Positions 38,459-47,723 of a stretch of 64,000 nucleotides of DNA are shown here, piece by piece. Under the pieces are notes generated by a model. It was not told the DNA's origin. It saw nothing but the letters and a program-made list of their open reading frames with translations, and made no database searches. This stretch comes from Campylobacter lari (lineage in GTDB: Bacteria > Campylobacterota > Campylobacteria > Campylobacterales > Campylobacteraceae): NCBI RefSeq assembly GCF_900638335.1, contig NZ_LR134508.1, positions 1,426,001 through 1,490,000 of the forward strand, given 5' to 3'. Made by a program: the position numbers and the translations under genes. The first letter of the stretch is position 1. Each line of letters opens with the position of its first letter.

Positions 38459-38773
38459 ATGCGTTTTTTTCTTATACTAGCATGTATTAGCACTTTTACA
38501 TTTGCTTATAAAGTCCAAGGTATTTTAAAAAATACTACCGCACACACAATAAGCATCCAAACAAATTTTGATAATAACTTAGTCATCACTATATTACCCC
38601 AAACACATATTGATATTTATAGTTGTGGAATTTTTGGAAGCAATAAAAAACAAGCTAATGTTCAAGATTTAAAAAAAGGTTCTCTTGTAAAAATAAAAGG
38701 AAGTAAAAATGGGAGTATTATTATTGCAGATAAGATAATAATAGAATGTGATGATCAAAGAAGAGCTTATTAA
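38459..38773 (+). CDS. Small exported protein, paralogue 2 of 2
   Basis: A 104-residue protein with a signal peptide (FFLILACISTFTFAYK) and the same fold as its upstream neighbour. Shared positions include ILP-T-ID, SCGIFG, DLK-G and the C-terminal IIECDDQRRAY. It lacks the Pro/Gln-rich insertion of the first copy. It clearly arose by tandem duplication followed by strong divergence. The stop overlaps the convergent mscS gene by 4 bases. Function unknown, probably periplasmic. Confidence 0.82.
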   Translation: MRFFLILACISTFTFAYKVQGILKNTTAHTISIQTNFDNNLVITILPQTHIDIYSCGIFGSNKKQANVQDLKKGSLVKIKGSKNGSIIIADKIIIECDDQRRAY

Positions 38774-40641
38774 GACAATAACTCTTCTTTGTCTTCTTTA
38801 TTAATTTTTTCTATATAAAGACTTTGCGAAGGAAAAGCAAAACTAAGTTTGTTTCTCTCAACAATTTTCATGAGTTCAAGTAAAATACTTTGTCTAGCTG
38901 CCCTAAAACCTGCAGCATCCACTGCTTTGGTGTAAAAATACACCTCTATATCAATAGAACTTGCGCCAAAACCACTCACGGCTACATAAGTACTATTTTT
39001 GTACCCTTCTAAGTCATTTACTGAAACTAGATTTTGTCTATATTTAGCGCGTGTTCCACCATGATTTAGCGCACTATCATCAACTTGTGCTATTAAAGGA
39101 CTAGTGGCCAATAAATATCTTATATCTTCCACACATTGTTCGAGTTGCTCAGGTTTTGCATCATAAGTTACACCAACAAATAATTTTACATGACGACCAA
39201 CTTTTCTCTTGCTCCAATTTTTAATATTTGTTCCCATAATAGTTGAATTTGGTAAAAAAACCAAAGAATTATCAAAAGTTCTAATAGTAGTTTTTCTAAG
39301 TCCAATTTCTACTATAGTTCCCTCTATACCTGAAATTTCTACCCAGTCTCCTTGGTTAAAACTATTATCAAAAAGCAAAAGCACTGAAGCAAAGAAATTT
39401 GCAATGATATCTTTAGCTGCCAAAGCTACAGCTAAACCACCTATACCTAAAGATGCAATTAATGCCGAAATATTAAATCCTAAATGCGCCAAAACAAACA
39501 AAACAGCTATTACTATAATTATAAAATATAAAATTTTAATAATTAAATTTACTACTTCGCGCTTGCCACTTTTTTCTGCAAGCTTTGCTACAACAACCAT
39601 ACCATAACTATCAAAAATATTAATTACAAGCCAAGCAGTTAAAATGACATAAATTATAGATAAAACATTGCTAATTCTTATATCTACCGGAGCTGGATAG
39701 TAAAGAATAGTAAAACATATGCCTAAAGCATATACAAATAAAAACCATCCGATTGGTCCTTGAAGTTTCTCTAAAAAATGGGTTTTTATTTCTATATTAG
39801 CCGATTTTTTCCCAAGTAAGCGTATTAGAATAAAATATAAAATTCTCGCAAGATAGAATTTTAAAGAATAAAATAAAGCAACCACAATAATAGAAATAAC
39901 TATTTTTCCAATATTAATACTACTAATAGAAGTTTGCTCATTGATATAATTAATAGCATTTTGCAAACCTAAACCGGTAAATAAAAAATTTGTTTCTAAT
40001 AAATTTGCATTATTTCTCAGATATACTAAGATTTCATTGTAAGATTTAATAGTATTTCTTAAATTATTTTCGCTTATTTCCAAAGCTCTCAAGTGTTCAA
40101 TATTATTAATTTTTTCCTTATCTAAAGTAAAATCAAATACAAAATCTTCCTTAAGTGCATCAATGCTTTTATCGATAATATTTTTTATCTCTTGACTTTG
40201 TGCTCCTTCTGCAAAAACTTTTTCTAGTTCAAATATACAAAGATAAAAATATTCTGCAGATGTTAAATTTAAAAATTTAATCTTATTATCTACATACTCA
40301 TAATATTTTTTTTTGTTTTGAGCCTCTTTAATACTATTTTGTAAAACATTTTTTGTTTTTAAAAATTCTTTAGCTTCCTTATCGTCAATTTTTTGAGAAA
40401 CCATCTTTAAAGGCAATGTTGTTAATATTGTTGTTTTTTGCTTTTCTATTTCTTTTATATTATCTTGAAATTCAGTACTATTTGTATCACTGTTTTTGAA
40501 ACTTTCCAAAAGCAAATTAAGTTCTATATAATCTTGCACCAAAGCAAAAATACTATTCTTATCTTCCAAAATATTTTTTTCTTGTGCATATAAGATATTA
40601 ACACACAAAAACACTAAAATAAACTTAAAAATTTTATTCAT
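38770..40641 (-). CDS. MscS-family mechanosensitive channel
   Basis: A 623-residue membrane protein with a signal peptide (NILYAQ) and a helical periplasmic region to about residue 240. Several membrane segments come next. The MscS core contains pore helix LGIGGLAVALAAKDIIANFF (about 400-420) and the beta domain DNSFNQGDWVEISG...FLPNSTIMGTNIKNWS. Such channels release solutes on hypoosmotic shock. It overlaps the beta-carbonic anhydrase gene by 8 bases; the pairing recalls C. jejuni Cj0238-Cj0237 (from memory). Confidence 0.93.
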   Translation of the reverse strand: MNKIFKFILVFLCVNILYAQEKNILEDKNSIFALVQDYIELNLLLESFKNSDTNSTEFQDNIKEIEKQKTTILTTLPLKMVSQKIDDKEAKEFLKTKNVLQNSIKEAQNKKKYYEYVDNKIKFLNLTSAEYFYLCIFELEKVFAEGAQSQEIKNIIDKSIDALKEDFVFDFTLDKEKINNIEHLRALEISENNLRNTIKSYNEILVYLRNNANLLETNFLFTGLGLQNAINYINEQTSISSINIGKIVISIIVVALFYSLKFYLARILYFILIRLLGKKSANIEIKTHFLEKLQGPIGWFLFVYALGICFTILYYPAPVDIRISNVLSIIYVILTAWLVINIFDSYGMVVVAKLAEKSGKREVVNLIIKILYFIIIVIAVLFVLAHLGFNISALIASLGIGGLAVALAAKDIIANFFASVLLLFDNSFNQGDWVEISGIEGTIVEIGLRKTTIRTFDNSLVFLPNSTIMGTNIKNWSKRKVGRHVKLFVGVTYDAKPEQLEQCVEDIRYLLATSPLIAQVDDSALNHGGTRAKYRQNLVSVNDLEGYKNSTYVAVSGFGASSIDIEVYFYTKAVDAAGFRAARQSILLELMKIVERNKLSFAFPSQSLYIEKINKEDKEELLS

Positions 40642-41275
40642 ATTTTTTTATCCTCTCTTGTATTAAAACAAAATTTTCAAAACTAAAATCATACTCATAA
40701 ATTTCACCTGTTTCTATGATATAATACCAAGCATGAAGTTCAATTTCCTTTTTATTTAAAGCATCCTCTATACCTGGATAAGTTAATAAATTTTGCAAAG
40801 AATTAACCAAATTCATCTTCTCAGTCATCCAAGATCTCATAGCTAAATCATCTTTTGCAACTTTTAAAACTTTATTTTTGATAGGTTCAAGCAAGGTAAG
40901 CCATTTTCTAACATTTGGCATATTTTTTAAATCATTTTCATTGGCATACAAAGCTGCACACCCCCCGCAATTACTATGTCCGCATACTATAATATTTTTA
41001 ATATGCAAAGAATTAAAAGCGTACTCAATAGCCGAAGTAGTTGCTAAAAAATCATCTCCTATTCTATAAGGTGGAACAATATTACCTATATTTCTTATAA
41101 CAAAAAGTTCTCCTGGACCTGTATTGGTAATTAAATTTGGTATCACTCTTGAATCAGCACAACCTATAAAAAGCGTATGGGGATTTTGTTTATTTTTCAA
41201 ACTCTCAAAAAGTTCTGCATGTTCTTTAAAATCTTCTTGCATAAATTTTAAAGCACCCTCGATCAAATCTTTCAA
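40634..41275 (-). CDS. canB: Beta-class carbonic anhydrase
   Basis: The 213-residue cytoplasmic enzyme interconverts CO2 and bicarbonate. Zinc ligands and the Asp-Arg dyad are visible: GCADSRVIP (about 38-46) and VCGHSNCGGC (about 96-105). It likely supports growth of a capnophile by supplying bicarbonate. It is first in a two-gene transcript with mscS and divergent from the BI-1 gene. Confidence 0.95.
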   Translation of the reverse strand: MKDLIEGALKFMQEDFKEHAELFESLKNKQNPHTLFIGCADSRVIPNLITNTGPGELFVIRNIGNIVPPYRIGDDFLATTSAIEYAFNSLHIKNIIVCGHSNCGGCAALYANENDLKNMPNVRKWLTLLEPIKNKVLKVAKDDLAMRSWMTEKMNLVNSLQNLLTYPGIEDALNKKEIELHAWYYIIETGEIYEYDFSFENFVLIQERIKKYE

Positions 41276-41421
41276 AAAAGTCCTTTTTTGGTTTTGATTG
41301 CAAAATTATACTAAATTATTTTTTATATAAATTTATTTTTCATTATATTTTTATACAATTTTAATCTTTTATTTATCTTTTTTTTGTAAATTCTAATTTT
41401 AAAAATTATTGGAGGATTTTA

Positions 41422-42123
41422 ATGAGTCTTTATGATAGAGATTATTCTAACTCTAAAACTCAAGAATTTGAAGGTTATGCTAGAAGTGATTTAAGCATTT
41501 TTATAAAACAAACCTATCAGCTTTTTGCTGCTTCATTATTAGCTGCAACAGCGGGTGCTTATATAGGAATTTTTGCTTTAGCACATCTATTTGCACAATC
41601 TCAAGCAACTTTTTGGATTTTATTTATCGTAGAAATTGGTTTATTGTTTGCATTACAATGGAAAAAAAGAGAAGCTCCGCTTAATTTAATTTTACTTTTT
41701 GCTTTTACTTTTGTTTCAGGACTTACTTTAACACCACTTTTATATTCAGTTTTAGCACTCCCTGCTGGAGCTAGTATCATCGCTCAAGCTTTTGCTTTAA
41801 CAACAGTAGCTTTCGGTGCTTTAAGTGTATTTGCTATGAATACAAAAAAAGACTTTACTATGATGGGGAAAATGCTTTTTGTAGCTTTAATTGTTATCGT
41901 GGTAGCTTCTTTAATTAACATCTTTTTCCAAAGCTCGCTTTTAAGTTTAGCTATTTCTGGTATTGGTGCAATTTTATTCTCTTTTTATATTCTTTATGAT
42001 ACTCAAAACATCATTAGAGGAAACTATGAAACACCAATCGAAGGTGCAGTTGCACTTTATCTTGATTTTATCAATCTTTTTATTTCTCTTCTTAATATTT
42101 TAAGAAGCTTCAATAGTAGATAA
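41422..42123 (+). CDS. Bax inhibitor-1/YccA family membrane protein
   Basis: A 233-residue protein with about seven membrane segments. The family C-terminal motif LYDTQNIIRGNYETPIEGAVALYLDFINLF has the conserved Asp and Tyr residues of BI-1 proteins (proton/calcium leak channels or FtsH modulators). The start is set by GGAGG. A strong terminator follows directly. Confidence 0.92.
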   Translation: MSLYDRDYSNSKTQEFEGYARSDLSIFIKQTYQLFAASLLAATAGAYIGIFALAHLFAQSQATFWILFIVEIGLLFALQWKKREAPLNLILLFAFTFVSGLTLTPLLYSVLALPAGASIIAQAFALTTVAFGALSVFAMNTKKDFTMMGKMLFVALIVIVVASLINIFFQSSLLSLAISGIGAILFSFYILYDTQNIIRGNYETPIEGAVALYLDFINLFISLLNILRSFNSR

Positions 42124-42152
42124 AAATTTGCGAGAAAATTTCTCGCAAATTT
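42124..42152 (+). terminator. Terminator after the BI-1 gene
   Basis: A perfect 13-bp stem (42124-42136 with 42140-42152) just after the stop codon, with a GCGAGAA core. T-rich sequence follows. Confidence 0.75.
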
Positions 42153-42189
42153 CTTTACCTCTTTCAAGTTTTTATCAAAATTTTTAAGT

Positions 42190-42195
42190 TAAAAT
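42190..42195 (+). promoter_or_regulatory. Candidate -10 box for secG-frr-pyrE-nrdB
   Basis: TAAAAT in a T-rich leader 30 bases before secG. It follows the BI-1 terminator, so a fresh promoter is expected here. Confidence 0.4.
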
Positions 42196-42224
42196 ACTCA
42201 TTTTATTTTCAATAAGGAAAATTC

Positions 42225-42569
42225 ATGACTACACTTTTAATTATTTTACAATTTGCAATTGTTGTGATTATTTGTATTGCGGTTTTATTACAAAAAAGTT
42301 CCAGTATAGGACTTGGAGCTTATAGTGGAAGCAATGAAAGTTTATTTGGAGCAAAGGGTCCTGCAGGATTTTTAGCTAAATTTACTTTTGTAATGGGTGT
42401 TTTACTTATTGCTAATACAATTGCTCTTAGCTATATGTATAATAATGCTAATTCTAACTCGCTTGCTGAAAAAGCAGAACAAATTTTGCCAAAAGCGCCT
42501 GAAACAAACACGACTAATATTCCAGTTGCACCAAGTGCCCCAGTTAGCGAAAACAATACTAGCAAATAA
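42225..42569 (+). CDS. secG: Preprotein translocase subunit SecG
   Basis: A 114-residue inner-membrane protein with two membrane segments (about 4-22, 56-75). Between them lies the family loop [21 protein letters not shown]. It assists SecYE in export. The C-terminal Pro/Thr/Asn-rich tail is typical of epsilonproteobacteria. frr follows 11 bases later. Confidence 0.93.
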   Translation: MTTLLIILQFAIVVIICIAVLLQKSSSIGLGAYSGSNESLFGAKGPAGFLAKFTFVMGVLLIANTIALSYMYNNANSNSLAEKAEQILPKAPETNTTNIPVAPSAPVSENNTSK

Positions 42570-42580
42570 AAGGACAAACC

Positions 42581-43138
42581 ATGCTAAATGAAATTTATAC
42601 TAAGCAAAAACAACAATCAGATAAAAGCCTAGAAGTTTTAAAAAAAGATTTTACCACCATAAGAACTGGCAAAGTAAATATCAACATACTTGATCATGTT
42701 CATGTAGATTATTATGGTAGTGCAACTCCACTTAATCAAGTGGCAACAGTTTTAGCAACCGATGCTTCAACCATTAGTATCACTCCTTGGGAGAAATCTA
42801 TGCTAAAAGCCATAGAAAGTGCTATTGCCGCAGCAAACATAGGGGTAAATCCAAACAATGATGGTGAAAGTGTGAAATTATTTTTCCCTCCTATGACAAG
42901 AGAACAAAGAGAAGAAAATGCTAAAAATGCCAAAGCTATGGGAGAAAAGGCTAAAGTAGCCATTAGAAACATTAGAAAAGATGCAAATGATGCGGTTAAA
43001 AAGCTAGAAAAAGATAAAGCAATTTCAGAAGATGAAGCCAAAAAAGCTTATGATGAAGTTCAAAAGCAAACCGATAGCTACACAGCAAAGGTAGATGAAT
43101 TAGTTAAAAATAAAGAAGCGGAACTTTTAAAGGTTTAA
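42581..43138 (+). CDS. frr: Ribosome recycling factor
   Basis: The 185-residue factor splits post-termination ribosomes with EF-G. Recognisable blocks are [37 protein letters not shown] [10 protein letters not shown], and [26 protein letters not shown] precedes the ATG. It lies between secG and pyrE with tiny gaps. Confidence 0.97.
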   Translation: MLNEIYTKQKQQSDKSLEVLKKDFTTIRTGKVNINILDHVHVDYYGSATPLNQVATVLATDASTISITPWEKSMLKAIESAIAAANIGVNPNNDGESVKLFFPPMTREQREENAKNAKAMGEKAKVAIRNIRKDANDAVKKLEKDKAISEDEAKKAYDEVQKQTDSYTAKVDELVKNKEAELLKV

Positions 43139-43140
43139 TA

Positions 43141-43749
43141 ATGAACTTAGAACAAATTTATAAAGATTGTGGGGCATATTTACAAGGACATTTCTTACTT
43201 AGCTCAGGAAAACACTCTGAGTTTTATCTTCAAAGTGCTAAAGTTTTAGAAAATCCAAAACTAGCAGGTGAGCTTTGCGAGGAGCTTGCAAAAGTTATTG
43301 CTAGTTTTAATATTGAATTTAATAGCATTTGCTCTCCTGCTTTGGGTGGAATTTTAGCAGGTTATGAGCTTGCTAGAGCTTGTAACAAACGCTTTATTTT
43401 CACTGAACGTGTAGAAGGAGTAATGAGCCTTAGACGCGGTTTTGAAGTAAAAAAAGGCGAAAAATTTATCGTTTGTGAAGATATTATTACAACAGGTGGT
43501 TCTGCACTTGAGAGTGCGAAAATCATCGAAAGTTTAGGTGGGGAAGTGGTAGGCTTTGCAGCTTTGGCAAATCGTGGCTTTTGCACAGTAAAAAATTTAA
43601 ACAATCCAAGAAAAGAAAATGCAAAATTGCCTGAAAATTTACCACTTTTTGCACTAGGAAATTTTGAATTTGACATTTATGAAGCAAATGCTTGTCCACT
43701 TTGTAAAAAGGGCACCAAAGCTATCAAACCTGGTAGTCGTGGAAACTAA
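43141..43749 (+). CDS. pyrE: Orotate phosphoribosyltransferase
   Basis: A 202-residue enzyme of pyrimidine synthesis that makes OMP from orotate and PRPP. The PRPP-binding motif [19 protein letters not shown] (about 110-128) is intact, and [14 protein letters not shown] at the N-terminus is family-typical. Two Cys at the C-terminus (ACPLCKKG) are an extra feature of the longer PyrE type. Its stop shares a base with the next ATG. Confidence 0.95.
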   Translation: MNLEQIYKDCGAYLQGHFLLSSGKHSEFYLQSAKVLENPKLAGELCEELAKVIASFNIEFNSICSPALGGILAGYELARACNKRFIFTERVEGVMSLRRGFEVKKGEKFIVCEDIITTGGSALESAKIIESLGGEVVGFAALANRGFCTVKNLNNPRKENAKLPENLPLFALGNFEFDIYEANACPLCKKGTKAIKPGSRGN

Positions 43750-44165
43750 TGAAAACTAAAGCAAAAATAGCTACTCGCTTTTTAAGATTTAAGGCTTTTT
43801 TAATTGATCTATTTTTGCTTTACGTGCCTATTTTATATTTATTTTATTTTACACTTGGCTCTAAAGAAGCTTTTTTAAATAATCAATTTATAATTTTTTT
43901 ATGTCCTTTGATTTTTGGGCTTTTACAAGCCTTATTTTTAGTAAAAAAAGCTCAAAGTCCTGGACTTAAAGCTTATGATTTATATTTAATCGATCTTAAA
44001 AATGGCCAAAAACTTAATTTTTTTAGAATACTCTTGCGTTATATAATTTTTATCGTAAGTTTTGGCTTATTAATTGGGTTTTTGGTAAGTTTTTTAAGAA
44101 AAGATACTTTGGCTTTGCATGATATTTTAAGCAAAAGTGTTATTGTAACAAAGGTAGACAAATGA
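43749..44165 (+). CDS. RDD family membrane protein
   Basis: A 138-residue protein beginning KIATRFLRFKAFLIDLFLLYVP, with the Arg and Asp positions of the RDD family. About three membrane segments are present, then the family end ALHDILSKSVIV. Function unknown; RDD proteins have been linked to ion transport. It is coupled to pyrE (TAATG) and overlaps nrdB by 4 bases. Confidence 0.85.
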   Translation: MKTKAKIATRFLRFKAFLIDLFLLYVPILYLFYFTLGSKEAFLNNQFIIFLCPLIFGLLQALFLVKKAQSPGLKAYDLYLIDLKNGQKLNFFRILLRYIIFIVSFGLLIGFLVSFLRKDTLALHDILSKSVIVTKVDK

Positions 44166-45184
44166 ATAGAAAAAGAATTTATAATCCAAAATCAAATGAA
44201 ACTTTAAATGATAGAAAAGTATTCAATGGTAATCCTCATGGGATTTTAAATTTCACCAAAGCAAAATACACATGGGCTTTAAAACTTTGGGATTTAATGG
44301 AAGCAAATACATGGTTTCCAAAAGAGGTAGATACAACCAAAGATGCATTAGATTATCGCTGCAATTTAACCATAGCAGAAAAAAGAATGTATGATCTAGT
44401 TTGGTCACAACTTATCTCAATGGATAGCTTTCAGACTAACAACCTTGCTGATAATATCAATCCATATATTACAGCACCTGAAATCAATGCAGTTTTGGCA
44501 AGACAAGCCTATGAAGAAGCAAATCATTCAAAATCTTATGCGGTAATGGTTGAAGCAATATGTGAAAATACAGATTTAATCTATGAAATGGAAAAGCATG
44601 ATGAAACTTTAAGAGAAAAAAATGATTTCATTTCAAGCATTTATGAAGAACTAGCCGGTGAAGTAGATGATAATAAGCTTTTACTTGCAATGGTGGCAAA
44701 TCAAATTTTGGAAGGAGTGTATTTTTACAGTGGCTTTACTGCTATTTATGCTTTAGCGCGCGCAGGAAAAATGCTGGGTTCAGCTCAAATGATTCGTTTT
44801 ATACAAAGAGATGAAATTACTCACTTACTTTTATTTCAAAATATGATCAATTCTGTGCGCAAGGAAAGACCTGATTTATTTAATGATACCAATGTAAGTA
44901 AAATCTATGATATGTTTAAAAAAGCAGGTGAGCTTGAAATTAAATGGGGTAAATATATCACTCAAAATCAAATCATGGGTTTTACAGATGATATTATAGA
45001 AGAATATATTCACTATCTTGTTGATCAAAGACTTACTGCTATTAACCTTGATAAAATCTATAATGCAAAACATCCTATTAAATGGGTAGATGATTTTTCT
45101 AAATTTAATGATCAAAAAAGTAACTTTTTTGAAAGCAAGGTTACAAACTACTCTAAAGGAAGCTTAAGTTTTGATGATTTTTAA
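44162..45184 (+). CDS. nrdB: Class I ribonucleotide reductase small subunit
   Basis: The 340-residue radical-bearing subunit. Di-iron and radical residues lie in ARQAYEEANHSKSY (Glu, His and the likely radical Tyr), with the second Glu-Glu-His cluster in YEELAGE and QRDEITHLL. The large subunit is not in the window. It ends in a hairpin that overlaps its stop codon. Confidence 0.95.
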   Translation: MNRKRIYNPKSNETLNDRKVFNGNPHGILNFTKAKYTWALKLWDLMEANTWFPKEVDTTKDALDYRCNLTIAEKRMYDLVWSQLISMDSFQTNNLADNINPYITAPEINAVLARQAYEEANHSKSYAVMVEAICENTDLIYEMEKHDETLREKNDFISSIYEELAGEVDDNKLLLAMVANQILEGVYFYSGFTAIYALARAGKMLGSAQMIRFIQRDEITHLLLFQNMINSVRKERPDLFNDTNVSKIYDMFKKAGELEIKWGKYITQNQIMGFTDDIIEEYIHYLVDQRLTAINLDKIYNAKHPIKWVDDFSKFNDQKSNFFESKVTNYSKGSLSFDDF

Positions 45185-45195
45185 ATCATCAAAAC
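45168..45195 (+). terminator. Hairpin at the end of nrdB
   Basis: A perfect 13-bp stem (45168-45180 with 45183-45195) with a 2-base spacer spans the nrdB stop codon. No strong T-tract follows. Confidence 0.5.
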
Positions 45196-45271
45196 CATTA
45201 ATGTTCTACATCATTCAAAATTATATATTTTATATTTTTTTAATATTTTTATTTTATTAAATCCAAAATCA

Positions 45272-45277
45272 TATAAT
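45272..45277 (+). promoter_or_regulatory. -10 box for dba-dsbI
   Basis: TATAAT lies 33 bases before the dba ATG. The 125-base gap after nrdB is otherwise plain AT-rich sequence. Confidence 0.45.
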
Positions 45278-45309
45278 TCACACTTTTATTTTATTTACAA
45301 GGAGTAATT

Positions 45310-45477
45310 ATGGAGTTTTTAGAACTTTTGTTAATTTTTATCGCCATAGTTCTCATGATAATCAAACCAGAAAAAGAAAAACTCGCTTTTTCTATACTTA
45401 TAATTTCATGGGCTATTATGGTATTTGACTATCTAGGTCGCAAATCAGGCGCAATTTTAGGCCTAATGAATCTATAA
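45310..45477 (+). CDS. dba: Small inner-membrane protein Dba, 55 aa
   Basis: The frame ATG 45310 to TAA 45475-45477 encodes 55 residues starting MEFLELLLIFIAIVLMIIKP, with two hydrophobic segments (about 2-19 and 25-43). CAAGGAG lies just upstream. Size, membrane character and position directly before dsbI match Dba, the small partner of DsbI in C. jejuni, where the two genes form an operon and the dba region is needed for dsbI translation (established there; inferred here). Confidence 0.82.
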   Translation: MEFLELLLIFIAIVLMIIKPEKEKLAFSILIISWAIMVFDYLGRKSGAILGLMNL

Positions 45478-45486
45478 GGTGGTAAT

Positions 45487-47004
45487 ATGTGTGATATTAA
45501 CAAAACTAAATTCTTTTACTTTTTAATGTGTTTAGCAGGTTTTTTAGTTATCCTAATGCCTGTTGGAACTGCAAACTTAATTTTTGGTTATATGCTAGGT
45601 GATAGCCCTTGTACTTCTTGCTGGGGTCAAAGAGAATCTATGATTTATATCGGTGTAGCGGCTTTATTTATCGTGCGTTATGGTATAAAAGGTAAATTTT
45701 TAGCTTTCCTTTTGATTGCAACTGCTTTTGGCTTATGGCAATCATTCAACCATATAAGTGGTCATGCACATCGTGATCTTGATCAAGGTTTTGGTTTGCC
45801 TATTTTTGGTTTGCATACTTATTTTTGGGCTGAAGTGGTATTTTGGGCTGTAGTTTTACTGCTTGGTGTTATTTTTGCTTTTGCTCCAAAATTTGGTTCT
45901 TTTGAAAAAGAGATGGAAGGTGCTAGCTTTAGAAAATTAACCAAATTTAATCTAGCTGCTATGGTTATTGTTGCATTTATCGTGGCTTCAAATGTATTCC
46001 AAGCTTTCGTAAGTACCGGTCCTATTCCATATAGTGGACAAGGTGATCCTGTTCGTTTTAGCTTGAATCCAAAATATATTATTTGGGATGATTCAGGCTG
46101 GAGCAAAAGCTGGAAAAGTGTTTCTTTCTTAGGAAAGCGTGATGTTAAAGAACCTGATTTTGCTTTTGCGCCTGCAAGTGAAAAATTAGGCATTCAATTT
46201 GACAATAATATTAGCAATGCGCCATTTGCAAATATTGATGATAGTCTGAAAATCGCAAGGGAAATAAAAATTGATCTTCCTAAAGCTATAAATACACTTG
46301 ATTATATTAATGGTGAATATGTTGCAAGTTCTAAATGGGAAGTATTTTTCTTAGATGATAATTTTAGCACCAAAGCAGATTTTCTATTAGATCCATATTT
46401 TTCAGCTACAATTAACCCTATCGTGGGGATTATTCCTTATTTAAATGACAAATATATCTTAATGGGTTCTAATAAATCTTTCTTAAGATTTGCGCAAAAT
46501 CCAAACGCAAATGAAGTTTTACAATATGCTGATTTTGTAAGAGGTGCAAATAATTTCGAAGGACAAGGTAAAGATCTTGGTCGTGGTAGAATTGATACGG
46601 TTAGAGCTAAATTCCACCATGTTTTAAGCACAACAACAGATGGAAAATATATGTATCTTGCTACCGTTCCAAACAATAAAGATGCTAAAACTTTTGTAAT
46701 CTCTAAAATTTCTTTAGCAGATAGAGTTCTTTCAGCTGAATTTACTCCTAAAGCTGACTTAAAAGATGGAAAAACTTTAGGTGATCTTTATGTAACTTCA
46801 ATGGCATTTAAAGATGGTAAAATTTATGCATTAAGCAAAAAACATAATGTTATTGCTGTAATTGATTTAGATAAAGAAGAAATTGTAAAAACTATTTCTT
46901 ATCCAGAAAATATCACCAATGCAAGAAGTTTATTCTTCAAAGATGGCAAAACACACATCTTATCTTATCAAGATGGCTCAAATATCCTTTATACACTTGA
47001 TTAA
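45487..47004 (+). CDS. dsbI: DsbB-like thiol oxidoreductase DsbI
   Basis: A 505-residue inner-membrane protein. The N-terminal DsbB-like part (about 1-170) has five hydrophobic segments and the redox motif CTSCWGQRE (about 38-46), including the paired CxxC. The long periplasmic C-terminal domain (about 190-505) looks like a beta-propeller of repeated strands ending in YVTSMAFKDGKIYALSKKHN. It forms or passes disulfides to periplasmic Dsb proteins. It starts 9 bases after dba. A perfect hairpin follows. Confidence 0.92.
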   Translation: MCDINKTKFFYFLMCLAGFLVILMPVGTANLIFGYMLGDSPCTSCWGQRESMIYIGVAALFIVRYGIKGKFLAFLLIATAFGLWQSFNHISGHAHRDLDQGFGLPIFGLHTYFWAEVVFWAVVLLLGVIFAFAPKFGSFEKEMEGASFRKLTKFNLAAMVIVAFIVASNVFQAFVSTGPIPYSGQGDPVRFSLNPKYIIWDDSGWSKSWKSVSFLGKRDVKEPDFAFAPASEKLGIQFDNNISNAPFANIDDSLKIAREIKIDLPKAINTLDYINGEYVASSKWEVFFLDDNFSTKADFLLDPYFSATINPIVGIIPYLNDKYILMGSNKSFLRFAQNPNANEVLQYADFVRGANNFEGQGKDLGRGRIDTVRAKFHHVLSTTTDGKYMYLATVPNNKDAKTFVISKISLADRVLSAEFTPKADLKDGKTLGDLYVTSMAFKDGKIYALSKKHNVIAVIDLDKEEIVKTISYPENITNARSLFFKDGKTHILSYQDGSNILYTLD

Positions 47005-47028
47005 TCTTAAGGCGTTTACGCCTTAAGA
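47005..47028 (+). terminator. Hairpin after dsbI
   Basis: A perfect 10-bp stem (47005-47014 with 47019-47028) with a 4-base loop and GGCG core follows the dsbI stop codon. The downstream sequence is only moderately T-rich. Confidence 0.6.
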
Positions 47029-47087
47029 ACTTTAAGCTAGATAAATAATTTTTAAGATAAAATAACACTTTTATTAAGGAGTGCTTA

Positions 47088-47723
47088 TTGATTCATATAT
47101 TTGAACAAAAACAGTGTCAAACTATGGCAGAAGAAATTCGCAAAAATACTTTTATTAATGAAGAGTTGTTCGAAGCTTTTTGTTCTACTCCAAGAGAAAT
47201 TTTTTCACCTTTAAAAATGCATGCTTATAGACTTGATGCACTTCCTTTAATGGGAAATCAATGGATAAGCTCGCCCTTAACTGTAGCAAAAATGACCATG
47301 GCCCTTGAATTTAAAAATGCCGACAGTGTTTTAGAAATAGGCTGTGGTAGCGGGTATCAAGCTGCAATTTTGAGCAAGCTCATTAGAAGAGTTTTCACCA
47401 TAGAACGCATTGAAAAACTTGCAATTAGTGCTATAGAAAAATTTAAAAAACTAAACTATGCTAATATTCATGTAAAATTTGATGATGGGCAAAATGGTTG
47501 GAAAAATTATGCACCTTATGATAGAATTTTATTCTCAGCTTTTGCAGAGCACATTCCAAATGTATTATTCGATCAACTTGAAAATAATGGAATTTTAGTA
47601 GCTCCTTTACTCATAGGAAATCAACAATTTATTACTAAATTTACCAAAAAAGACGGAGAAATTAGTAAAGAAGTTTTAGATGAATGCTTTTTTGTGCCTA
47701 TCAAAGATGGCAAAGAAAGCTAA
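47088..47723 (+). CDS. pcm: Protein-L-isoaspartate O-methyltransferase
   Basis: This 211-residue SAM-dependent repair enzyme methylates isoaspartyl residues in aged proteins. The SAM-binding motif VLEIGCGSGYQAAIL (about 82-96) and the family block PLMGNQWISSPLTVAKM are intact. The start is TTG, 5 bases after AAGGAG. A TAAAAT -10 candidate lies at 47058-47063, so it is probably transcribed separately from dsbI. Confidence 0.92.
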   Translation: MIHIFEQKQCQTMAEEIRKNTFINEELFEAFCSTPREIFSPLKMHAYRLDALPLMGNQWISSPLTVAKMTMALEFKNADSVLEIGCGSGYQAAILSKLIRRVFTIERIEKLAISAIEKFKKLNYANIHVKFDDGQNGWKNYAPYDRILFSAFAEHIPNVLFDQLENNGILVAPLLIGNQQFITKFTKKDGEISKEVLDECFFVPIKDGKES

